25,909 nt of DNA, taken from CAYMOV01 sp964392085. GTDB lineage: Bacteria > Oederibacteriota > Muellerivitia > Muellerivitales > Muellerivitaceae. Under the pieces are notes generated by a model. That model ran no database searches. It saw only the letters and a list, made by a program, of their open reading frames with translations, and had not been told where the DNA came from. This document shows, one piece after another, positions 15,982 through 22,813 of this stretch. Position 1 is the stretch's first letter; each line of letters starts with the position of its first letter. The position numbers and the translations under genes are program-made. The stretch is taken from positions 1 to 25,909 of the forward strand of contig CAYMOV010000032.1 of NCBI GenBank assembly GCA_964392085.1, given 5' to 3'.

Positions 15982-16014
15982 CATAAAAAAAGCCCCCCGG
16001 GAAAACCCGGGGGG
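15982..16014 (-). terminator. Intrinsic terminator of the barrel/NHL unit
   Basis: On the minus strand GCCCCCCGGG, loop TTTT, CCCGGGGGGC is followed directly by seven Ts. It begins 18 bases past the stop of the NHL-repeat gene and isolates it from rnpB. Confidence 0.93.
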
Positions 16015-16031
16015 CCAGGACAACCTTGAAA

Positions 16032-17153
16032 TCAGGGCGCAAATTTCTGGATTCGGTTGTTGCCGGTGTCGGTCACATAAATATAACCGTATTTGTCCAC
16101 CGTAACAGCCCATGGGGATTCAAATTGACCGGCACCCGTCCCCTCGCCCCCAAACTGGGAAATGTAGGTCAGGTCCTTGTCGAAGATCTGGATCCGGTAG
16201 TTCGTAGTATCAGCCACATAGACGTTTCCGGTACGGTCCACAGCGATGCCGTGCGGGGAGTGAAATTGACTGTTACCAATCCCTTCGGTCCCCATCGTCA
16301 TGGGAGCTCCGCCCGACGAGGTCAGTGGGAACCTATAAATAAAATCGTTCCCCTCGTCAACCCAATAGATGTTGTCGCCCACATGGTCAATCGCGACGCC
16401 TATGAGGTTCGCGTGAATATCCTGGTAAGTCGGGCCAGGAGGAACCGGGTTGAACACTGAAATTGTAGCCCACATTGGGGTCGTAACATGCGGCGAGACA
16501 TGGGTTTGCCACAGTACCCGTGTGAAATCCCAAAGCGGGTCGCAAGAACCCGAGGATGCCGTGAAGGAACTCGCGTAGAACTGATCCCCCGAAGGGCTAT
16601 ATGCCACGCCCATTGGACCAGTCGTTAACCAAGTACAGACATTGGTAACGGGTGTGGCGCCGCTATTATCCACCCAAGTTACTGCCTCGGTTGGTAGGGG
16701 AGCCACTCCGATCGCATTGCCGTTGATGTCGGTCTCTTGGACTTGGCTGGGTTGCTCCATCGCCACATAGAGGTTACCCCCGTTGTCCACCGCGATACCT
16801 TGGGGTTGGGTGTTGGCCCATTGGGTCACCGCGATGCCGTCCGAGGTGAATTTCTGGATCCGGTTGTTGCCATAATCCGAGACGAACACATTGAAGACAT
16901 CGTCCACGGCGATGAAGTGCGGACTGTTGAATTGTCCAGCCCCACTCCCTGCGAAACCCCAGGCCTTGATGAAGGCGTGGGAGGACGCCCCTACCGTGGG
17001 GGTGGCGCCCGGCGGCAACGGTGCCCCGGAACCCGAGTTGTAGACGTCCTTAAAGGACGGGGAAGTGGGCTTCTTGCAGGCAAAATGCGCGAAAACCAAC
17101 ACAGCTAGGATCGGCGTGAGCAATAGGTATTGGAAAGCTTTCTTCTGGTGCAT
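16032..17153 (-). CDS. NHL-repeat beta-propeller protein, probable lipoprotein
   Basis: Exported protein of 373 residues. It has a basic n-region (HQKK), a long hydrophobic core and a Cys at residue 26 (FAHFAC), an imperfect lipobox; then a short Pro/Ser/Gly linker. The rest is NHL repeats, clearest at the ends: GQFNSPHFIAVD..VFVSDYGNNRIQKF near residues 75-105, GIAVDNGGNLYVA near 125, then HGIAVDRTGNVYVADTTNYRIQ and WAVTVDKYGYIYVTDTGNNRIQ as the last two blades. ATG at 17153 has GGAG 8 bases upstream. It starts 17 bases after the barrel gene and shares its promoter and terminator. NHL propellers usually bind protein or polysaccharide; partner unknown. Confidence 0.88.
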   Translation of the reverse strand: MHQKKAFQYLLLTPILAVLVFAHFACKKPTSPSFKDVYNSGSGAPLPPGATPTVGASSHAFIKAWGFAGSGAGQFNSPHFIAVDDVFNVFVSDYGNNRIQKFTSDGIAVTQWANTQPQGIAVDNGGNLYVAMEQPSQVQETDINGNAIGVAPLPTEAVTWVDNSGATPVTNVCTWLTTGPMGVAYSPSGDQFYASSFTASSGSCDPLWDFTRVLWQTHVSPHVTTPMWATISVFNPVPPGPTYQDIHANLIGVAIDHVGDNIYWVDEGNDFIYRFPLTSSGGAPMTMGTEGIGNSQFHSPHGIAVDRTGNVYVADTTNYRIQIFDKDLTYISQFGGEGTGAGQFESPWAVTVDKYGYIYVTDTGNNRIQKFAP

Positions 17154-17170
17154 GTGGTTTGCTCCGCAGG

Positions 17171-17917
17171 TTAGAGAAGGTTAACGTTAACGCCCGCCAA
17201 AAAGTTGACCCCGTTGCCCTTGAGGCTGGTGGTCGTTGTTCCCATCATGACGTCTTCCGTGGTCCGGTAGTAACCCTTGACCTTGCTGAAATTGGCCCAG
17301 CGTTGTTGGATCGCCCCATAAACGGAGAAGGTATCGTTGAGGTAGCCTTCCAAGCCGACCGTGAGGTCGAACCCGAACCCGGAAAAGGACGCGTCGGACG
17401 GAGGAACGCCCACCACCACCGGGTATGGGTTTGAGGCGTCCTTGACATTCAGCCAGGGGAGGCAGATCCCCATTTGAAGGTAGGGTTGGACGACCAACCG
17501 GGGAAGGAAATAGCGTTTCAGGTCCAGGTTGATGGACTGGTAAATCGCCTTGGATTCAAATATCTGGCCAATAACGACATCCTCGAATTGGGCGATGTGT
17601 TGTGACCGCCAATAGGAGACTTCTATCGCGTATTCGTTCTTGCGGTAGCCGACCAGGGCGCCGCCACCGAACGACCGGTCAATCCTGGGGATCAGGGAGG
17701 TATCCTGGGGCCCGGAGGACGATGCCGGAGTAATCGTAAGCGTCCCGTTGAAGTCACCGCTCCGGTCGATCGAACTGAGGTTGCCGAAAAACCCGGCATA
17801 GGACCGTTCTTCCACCAATTTTTTGGGTTGTTCCGTGAACATTCCGGCTTGTACTTGGGTCACGCAGAGAAAAAGGAGGCCAAAAGCCCAACGGGAGGGG
17901 ATCATTCTTTTCACCAT
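17171..17917 (-). CDS. Outer-membrane beta-barrel protein
   Basis: Not assigned to a named family. The 248-residue product starts with a classic signal peptide (MVKRMIPSRW, hydrophobic core, cleavage near VQAG). The mature part has the alternating pattern of an 8-stranded OmpA/OmpW-like barrel: GALVGYRKNEYAIEVSYW, INLDLKRYFL, VVQPYLQMGI, GFDLTVGLEGYL, FSVYGAIQQRW, and the terminal strand GVNFLAGVNVNLL. The first ATG (17917) is used, with GGAG 10 bases upstream; an ATG at 17905 is possible. It is first in a two-gene unit with the NHL protein, behind a promoter at 17961-17988. Confidence 0.8.
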   Translation of the reverse strand: MVKRMIPSRWAFGLLFLCVTQVQAGMFTEQPKKLVEERSYAGFFGNLSSIDRSGDFNGTLTITPASSSGPQDTSLIPRIDRSFGGGALVGYRKNEYAIEVSYWRSQHIAQFEDVVIGQIFESKAIYQSINLDLKRYFLPRLVVQPYLQMGICLPWLNVKDASNPYPVVVGVPPSDASFSGFGFDLTVGLEGYLNDTFSVYGAIQQRWANFSKVKGYYRTTEDVMMGTTTTSLKGNGVNFLAGVNVNLL

Positions 17918-17960
17918 GTAGGTTACGCTCCGGTGTTGTATTGGTGAAACTCCATGAAAT

Positions 17961-17988
17961 CTTATATCAAAACGCCCGAAAGATCAAA
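17961..17988 (-). promoter_or_regulatory. Sigma70-like promoter of the barrel/NHL unit
   Basis: On the minus strand TTTGAT (17983-17988), 16-base spacer, TATAAG (17961-17966). The region upstream (17989-18050) is strikingly AT-rich for this genome, as for an UP element. Predicted start near 17955, about 38 bases before the ATG. Confidence 0.6.
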
Positions 17989-18087
17989 ATTTATTGGGTT
18001 TTCACTTTAAAGCGCCATTAAATCGGTTCAAATAAAGGCTTTTCACCAGATTGCTCCCCAATCACCGATTTGGAAGCGGCCTCAAAA

Positions 18088-18492
18088 TCAGCTATAACCC
18101 AAGTCCACGGCCTGGTTGGCCAACCGGTCCGCCTCCTTGTTCTCCTCCCGGGGTACATGGTGAAGTCCAATGCATCCGATGTCCCGAAGCAGGGACTGCG
18201 CTTCCCGGTAGAGGACCTGCAGATGGGGTTGCTTCACTTTGTACTGGCCCTGGAGTTGCCTGATCATGAGTTGGCTGTCGGCGTAAACCTCCACGGGGGA
18301 TAGCTTTTTCTCCCGGCAATACTTCAAGGCGTGGATCAAACCCTGGTATTCCGCCACGTTATTGGTGGTGATGCCCAAGGGGACAACCACTTCATGCACC
18401 GTTTTCCCGGTTTCATCCAGGATCAGGGCACCCGCGCCCGAGGGTCCTGGGTTTCCCCGGCAAGCCCCATCGCTGAAAATTCGGTACGTCAA
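18088..18492 (-). CDS. Ribonuclease HI family protein
   Basis: Type I RNase H fold (134 residues) that would hydrolyse RNA in RNA:DNA hybrids. The four acidic catalytic residues are visible: D8 (FSDGACRGNPG), E48 (NNVAEYQGL), D72 (YADSQL) and D123 (NKEADRLAN). Some short family members of this type are annotated RnhA-like; E. coli-type rnhA is somewhat longer, so I leave the symbol blank. The start is a TTG at 18492 overlapping the kdsA stop as TTGA, with no strong ribosome site, suggesting coupling. It is the last gene of the hldC-kdsB-pyrG-kdsA run. Confidence 0.9.
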   Translation of the reverse strand: MTYRIFSDGACRGNPGPSGAGALILDETGKTVHEVVVPLGITTNNVAEYQGLIHALKYCREKKLSPVEVYADSQLMIRQLQGQYKVKQPHLQVLYREAQSLLRDIGCIGLHHVPREENKEADRLANQAVDLGYS

Positions 18493-19316
18493 GACCGGGG
18501 ATCCGTGGCGATGTCCCGCAGGGCCTTGCGGATCGTGAGGGCTTCCCGAAGGATGGTCCCGAAGGTTTCATAGTTAATCTGGGTGGAAGCGTCCGAGAGG
18601 GCCTTCGCGGGGTCCGGATGGACTTCCAGGAACAACCCATCCACGCCGACCGCGAGGGCGGCCCGGACCAGGTCCGGCACGTGTTCCCGGCTTCCCCCGG
18701 AGGACTTGCCCTGGGCCGCCGGTTGCTGGACCGAATGGGTCCCGTCGAACACCACGGGGCATCCCGTTTTCTTCATCTCCCGGATCCCCCGGAAGTCGAC
18801 CACGAGGTTGTGGTATCCGAAGGTCGTTCCCCGCTCCGTCAGCCAGACCCGCGCCTTCCCGGATGACTTCACCTTCTCCACGGCGTTGGCCATCTCTCCC
18901 GGGGCCATGAACTGGCCCTTCTTGATGTTCACGACCCTCGCCCGCTTGGCCGCGGCCGCCAAGAGGTCCGTCTGCCGCGCGAGGAAAGCCGGGATCTGCA
19001 GGACATCCGCCACCTGGGCCGCCGGTACCACCTGGTTCGTCTCATGGACGTCCGTGAGGATCGGCAGGTCCAATTCCCGCTTGACGGCCTCCAGGGCCTT
19101 CAGCCCTTCCAAGAGTCCGGGTCCCCGGAATCCCTCCACGGAGGACCGGTTGGCCTTGTCGAATGAAGCCTTGAAGACCAGGGGCACCTGGTGTTCCGCC
19201 GCGATCCGTCGGATCTCCCTGGCTGCGGCCAGGAGGAAGTCCGGGCTTTCGATGACGCAAGGCCCGGCGATCACGAAAAATTGGCCGTCCATCCCCAGCT
19301 TGGCCACGTCGATCAT
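18489..19316 (-). CDS. kdsA: 3-deoxy-8-phosphooctulonate synthase
   Basis: Condenses PEP with arabinose 5-phosphate to Kdo-8-phosphate, a cytoplasmic step to LPS inner core. The 275-residue TIM barrel shows GPCVIES, KASFDKANRSS, DVHE, QTDLL, KKGQFMAP, ERGTTFGYHNLVVD, FDGTHSVQQP and EVHPDP. Cys20 in the GPC motif places it in the metal-dependent class (metal-independent enzymes such as E. coli have Asn there). ATG at 19316 has GGGAGG 5 bases upstream. It follows pyrG by 28 bases. Confidence 0.97.
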   Translation of the reverse strand: MIDVAKLGMDGQFFVIAGPCVIESPDFLLAAAREIRRIAAEHQVPLVFKASFDKANRSSVEGFRGPGLLEGLKALEAVKRELDLPILTDVHETNQVVPAAQVADVLQIPAFLARQTDLLAAAAKRARVVNIKKGQFMAPGEMANAVEKVKSSGKARVWLTERGTTFGYHNLVVDFRGIREMKKTGCPVVFDGTHSVQQPAAQGKSSGGSREHVPDLVRAALAVGVDGLFLEVHPDPAKALSDASTQINYETFGTILREALTIRKALRDIATDPRS

Positions 19317-19344
19317 GTCGCCTCCCGATATCCGATGGGTTCCA

Positions 19345-20967
19345 TCACTTCTTGATTAGTTTCGAGCGGTATTGGACCGCGGCCCGGACGAATTCCCGGA
19401 AGAGGGGATGGGCGGCCAGGGGTTTGCTCTTGAGTTCGGGGTGGAATTGGACCCCGACGAACCAAGGGTGGTTCGCCAGCTCCACGATCTCTACGAGGCC
19501 GCCGTCCGGCGACAAGCCGGTCAATTTGATCCCCTTCGCGGTCAGGGCGGCACGGTAGGCGTTGTTGAACTCATATCGGTGCCGGTGCCGCTCGTGGATG
19601 AGGGGTTTCTTATAGGCGTGGAACGCCTTGGAATTCCTCTCCAGCCGGCAGGGATAACTCCCCAGCCGCATGGTGCCCCCCATGCCCTTGACCTTCATCT
19701 GTTCTTCCATCAGGGTGATGACGGGATGCGGCGAATTTTGGTCGAATTCCCCGCTGTTGGCCTTGCCGAGTTTCGCCAAGTTTCGGGCGGCCTCGATGAC
19801 CGCGCATTGCATCCCCAGGCAGATGCCGAAGAACGGGATCTTTTTCTCGCGGGCGTATTGGGTCACCGAAATCTTCCCCTCGATCCCCCGGTCGCCGAAC
19901 CCCCCCGGCACCAGGATCCCCGAGACGCCCTTGAGGAGCGCCTTGGCCCCCACCTTCTCCACTTCCTGGGAATCCACCCAGCGGATCTTCACCCGTGCGC
20001 CGTTTTCCTCCCCGGCGTGGATGAAGGATTCCATGATCGATTTATAGGCGTCGTGCAGCCCCACGTACTTGCCCGCGATGGCGATTTCAACTTCCCGGGA
20101 GGGGTTGTAGAGGCGCTTGACGAACTTTTCCCACCGCCGCATGTCCGGCTTCTTGGCCTTGAGGTTCAGCTGTTTCAGGATGAAATCGTCCAGGCCCTGT
20201 TGCCTGAACGCCAGGGGGACCTCATAGATGGACGCCACGTCCTTGGCCTCGAAAACCGCCTCCTGCTCCACGTTGCAGAAGAGGGAGATCTTGGCCTTGA
20301 TGTCAGGCTCCAGGGTCCGGTCGGTCCGGCAGAGGATGACGTCCGGTTGGATGCCGATCCCCCGAAGCTCCGCCACGGTCTTCTGGGTGGGCTTGGTCTT
20401 CAACTCGCCCGCGGCCCCGATATAAGGAAGAAGCGTGAGGTGGATGTTCATGGCGTTTCCACGCCCCACGTCGAACCGGAACTGCCGGATCGCCTCGAGG
20501 AAGGGCAGGCTTTCAATGTCCCCGATGGTGCCGCCGATCTCCAACAGGCAGACATCGGCGGGCTTTCCGCCGGAATCCGCCACCCGGCGGATGCAGTCCT
20601 TGATCTCATTGGTGATGTGGGGCACCACCTGGACGGTCTTTCCGAGGTAATCGCCCCGGCGCTCCTTGGCGAGCACCGCGCTGTAGATGCGGCCCGTGGT
20701 GACGTTGTTGTTCCGGTCCATGGTCCCGCCGATGAACCTCTCATAATGGCCGAGGTCGAGGTCGGTCTCGGCGCCGTCGTCCAACACGAACACCTCACCG
20801 TGCTGGTAAGGGCTCATGGTCCCCGGGTCCACGTTGATGTAGGGGTCGAACTTGGCCACCACCACCCGGAGGCCCCGTTTCACCAGGAGCCGCCCGATGG
20901 AGGCCGTCGCGATCCCCTTGCCCAAGGACGACACCACCCCGCCGGTCACGAACACGAATTTCGTCAT
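19345..20967 (-). CDS. pyrG: CTP synthase
   Basis: ATP- and glutamine-dependent amination of UTP to CTP. At 540 residues it has the standard size: the synthetase domain starts MTKFVFVTGGVVSSLGKG (P-loop) and contains DPYINVDPGTMSPYQHGEVF, and the C-terminal class I amidotransferase domain has the nucleophile Cys in GICLGMQC and the His/Glu in VQFHPE. The frame is open upstream to 21156, but the canonical N-terminus fixes the ATG at 20967, overlapping the kdsB stop by 4 bases. CTP is the co-substrate of KdsB, encoded next door. Confidence 0.98.
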   Translation of the reverse strand: MTKFVFVTGGVVSSLGKGIATASIGRLLVKRGLRVVVAKFDPYINVDPGTMSPYQHGEVFVLDDGAETDLDLGHYERFIGGTMDRNNNVTTGRIYSAVLAKERRGDYLGKTVQVVPHITNEIKDCIRRVADSGGKPADVCLLEIGGTIGDIESLPFLEAIRQFRFDVGRGNAMNIHLTLLPYIGAAGELKTKPTQKTVAELRGIGIQPDVILCRTDRTLEPDIKAKISLFCNVEQEAVFEAKDVASIYEVPLAFRQQGLDDFILKQLNLKAKKPDMRRWEKFVKRLYNPSREVEIAIAGKYVGLHDAYKSIMESFIHAGEENGARVKIRWVDSQEVEKVGAKALLKGVSGILVPGGFGDRGIEGKISVTQYAREKKIPFFGICLGMQCAVIEAARNLAKLGKANSGEFDQNSPHPVITLMEEQMKVKGMGGTMRLGSYPCRLERNSKAFHAYKKPLIHERHRHRYEFNNAYRAALTAKGIKLTGLSPDGGLVEIVELANHPWFVGVQFHPELKSKPLAAHPLFREFVRAAVQYRSKLIKK

Positions 20968-21710
20968 GGTCTTCCACCCTTCCGTTTCAAGTAGCGCTCC
21001 ACCTTCCCCACGTCGGACGGCACATCCACGGACATCGTCAACCCCTTGGCCACGGCCGCCCGGATCGCGACGCCGTTTTCCAGGGCCCGGAGTTGTTCCA
21101 ATTTCTCGGTCTTTTCCAGGGGCGTCTGCGGGAGCCTGATCATCCGCAAGAGCCAAGTTCGCCTATACCCATAGATCCCCAAATGCTTGTAGGCCCGGGG
21201 CATCCCCCCCTCCCGGGGATGCGGGATGGGCGCCCGCGAAAAATACAACGCGTCGCCCTGGGCCGAGAGTACCGCCTTCACCACGTTCGGGTCCAGCCAT
21301 TCGCGACGATCCGCCAGCGGCACCACCACGGTGGACATCAGGACCGAGGGGTCCGCCAGCAAGACCTTGGCGGCGGCATCGATCAAGGAAGGTTCCAGCA
21401 CGGGTTCATCACCCTGGATGTTGACGATCAGCGAAGCCTTCATCTTTCGCGCGACCCAGGCCACCCGATCGCTGCCGGATGGTAAGGCGGCGGGCGTCAG
21501 GACCCCTTCGGCTCCCGCCAGTTCCGCGGCCCTCAAGATCCGGAGGTCGTCGGTCGCGACCAAAACCCGGTCCAGGAGTTTCGCGCGAAGGGCTTGTCGG
21601 ACCACACGGGCGATCATGGGAACCCCCTCGATCAGGGCCAGGGGCTTCCCGGGGAATCGTTTGGCGCCGAACCGCGAGGGGATGATCCCCAAGACCTCAG
21701 GACGGGACAT
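20964..21710 (-). CDS. kdsB: 3-deoxy-manno-octulosonate cytidylyltransferase
   Basis: Activates Kdo with CTP to CMP-Kdo for lipid A glycosylation. The 248-residue nucleotidyltransferase has IIPSRFGAKRFPGKPL, VATDD, SGSDRVAW, NIQGDEPVLEP, SRAPIPHPRE, YKHLGIYGYR and EKLEQLRALENG, all family signatures. ATG at 21710 matches the usual N-terminus; the frame extends to 21734 without conservation. It overlaps the hldC stop by 14 bases and pyrG by 4. Confidence 0.97.
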   Translation of the reverse strand: MSRPEVLGIIPSRFGAKRFPGKPLALIEGVPMIARVVRQALRAKLLDRVLVATDDLRILRAAELAGAEGVLTPAALPSGSDRVAWVARKMKASLIVNIQGDEPVLEPSLIDAAAKVLLADPSVLMSTVVVPLADRREWLDPNVVKAVLSAQGDALYFSRAPIPHPREGGMPRAYKHLGIYGYRRTWLLRMIRLPQTPLEKTEKLEQLRALENGVAIRAAVAKGLTMSVDVPSDVGKVERYLKRKGGRP

Positions 21711-22179
21711 AGCGTTCCCGGACCCGTTCCACAAGGTTGGTGGTGGAACGGCCTTGGACGAGCGGAAGGCTTACCACCCGGCCTCCCCAGCCTTGGACCA
21801 AATCGCCGCCGACGATCTTGTCCACGCTCCAGTCGCCGCCCTTGACCAGGACCTGGGGCCGGAGCAGCCGAACGACATCCAGGGGCGTGTCCTCCGCAAA
21901 GAAAGTCACCGCGTCCACGCAGGAAAGGGCCAGCAACATTTCCGCCCGTTCCGCCAGGGGCACCAGGGGTTTCAAGGGGCCCTTCAGGCGGCGGACCGAG
22001 TCGTCGGAATTCAGGGCGACGATCAGGTAATCCCCGAGCGCCCGAGCCGATTGGAGGTAGGTCACATGCCCGAGGTGAAGAAGGTCGAAAACCCCGTTGG
22101 TCAACACGACCTTTCGGCCGCCGGCACGAAGTTCTTGGAGGGGGGATACGAAATCTTGGGGAGGGGCAAAGGCTTTCAA
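21697..22179 (-). CDS. rfaE2: D-glycero-beta-D-manno-heptose 1-phosphate adenylyltransferase
   Basis: Monofunctional equivalent of the HldE C-terminal domain (also called hldC). It adenylylates heptose 1-phosphate en route to ADP-heptose for the LPS inner core. The 160 residues carry TNGVFDLLHLGH (HxGH nucleotidyltransferase motif, H35-H38), NSDDSVRRLKG, LVKGGDW and the tail GRSTTNLVERVR. The frame is open to 22458, but a promoter with TATAAT at 22208-22213 puts transcription start near 22201. The start is therefore probably the TTG at 22179 (or ATT at 22182). No kinase (HldE-N/HldA) domain is present here. First gene of the kds operon. Confidence 0.92.
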   Translation of the reverse strand: MKAFAPPQDFVSPLQELRAGGRKVVLTNGVFDLLHLGHVTYLQSARALGDYLIVALNSDDSVRRLKGPLKPLVPLAERAEMLLALSCVDAVTFFAEDTPLDVVRLLRPQVLVKGGDWSVDKIVGGDLVQGWGGRVVSLPLVQGRSTTNLVERVRERYVPS

Positions 22180-22207
22180 AATCGGCCTACCGGACCAGGG
22201 ATGGGTT

Positions 22208-22236
22208 ATTATAGCCGTGAGGGATGTGTCCGGCAA
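22208..22236 (-). promoter_or_regulatory. Sigma70-like promoter of the rfaE2-kdsB-pyrG-kdsA operon
   Basis: On the minus strand TTGCCG (22231-22236), a 17-base spacer and a perfect TATAAT (22208-22213). The predicted start near 22201 gives a leader of about 22 bases to the TTG start of rfaE2. It sits in the 109-base divergent gap with the pilin gene. Confidence 0.75.
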
Positions 22237-22288
22237 GGCAGCTCTTGGATCGGGTCGGGAGTCTCCAACAAAAGGCGGAAAGCTCGCC

Positions 22289-22747
22289 ATGAGAAGAATC
22301 CACACGAGCGGCTTCACCATGATCGAGTTGATGATCGTGGTGGCCATCATCGGAATCCTCGCCGCGATCGCGCTCCCGCGTTTCGCCGATATGATGGAAA
22401 AATCCCGGGAAGGCGCCACCAAGGGGAACCTGCGGAACCTGAAGTCCGCGGGAAGCATCTATTACGCCGAGGCGGAGGGGATTTGGCCCCAGACGCTGAA
22501 CACCTCCTCATCCTATCGTTTCAGCATGTATATGGATGCCATTCCGATCGTGCGCGTCACCGGGAAATTCGACAACAGCCTTTCGATCCTACCCAGCGGC
22601 GGAGCCGTCTCCATGGGGGCGACCGGCGTGGTTCCGGACACCCAATCCTCCGGATGGATGTACGACAGCACCCTCGGGCGGTTTTTCGTCAATTCCACGC
22701 TCATGGATTCCAAAAAAATCCCCTATTCCTATTATGGGTTTGAATAA
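22289..22747 (+). CDS. Type IV pilin-like protein (prepilin N-terminal methylation domain)
   Basis: Small (152-residue) type IV pilin or pseudopilin precursor. A short basic leader (MRRIHTSG) precedes the prepilin peptidase site G|FTMIE, with the conserved Glu at +5. The hydrophobic assembly helix LMIVVAIIGILAAIALPRF follows, then a globular tail rich in Ser/Tyr ending YSYYGFE. ATG at 22289 follows a purine-rich AAAGGCGGAAAG; the frame is open upstream but only this start gives a leader. No peptidase, ATPase, secretin or other pilin gene lies in the window, so assembly would depend on a machinery elsewhere. Major pilin, minor pilin or GspG-like role cannot be told apart. Confidence 0.9.
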   Translation: MRRIHTSGFTMIELMIVVAIIGILAAIALPRFADMMEKSREGATKGNLRNLKSAGSIYYAEAEGIWPQTLNTSSSYRFSMYMDAIPIVRVTGKFDNSLSILPSGGAVSMGATGVVPDTQSSGWMYDSTLGRFFVNSTLMDSKKIPYSYYGFE

Positions 22748-22754
22748 GGTCATC

Positions 22755-22783
22755 TTGATTGCGGGGTGGGGCGGGGCTATCCT
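22755..22783 (+). promoter_or_regulatory. Possible promoter of the MFS-rhomboid unit
   Basis: TTGATT (22755-22760), 17-base spacer and TATCCT (22778-22783) lie between the pilin stop and the MFS start. Both hexamers match consensus at only four of six positions. Confidence 0.35.
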
Positions 22784-22813
22784 TTCAGTCCATCCCAGCC
22801 CGAGGTCTTACCC

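Noticed and set aside
15539..16113. Several overlapping open frames on both strands
   Set aside because: They cover the RNase P RNA and adjacent terminator, whose conserved RNA blocks explain the sequence.
20968..21156. 63-residue N-terminal extension of CTP synthase
   Set aside because: It overlaps kdsB, is not conserved in the family, and the canonical MTKFVFVTGG start is in place with a 4-base overlap.
22240..22288. Sigma54 (-24/-12) promoter for the pilin gene
   Set aside because: The GG and GC elements do not fall at the required spacing anywhere in the gap.
22180..22458. N-terminal extension of the heptose adenylyltransferase (possible kinase remnant or fusion)
   Set aside because: It is antisense to the pilin start, lacks homology, and lies upstream of the operon promoter.
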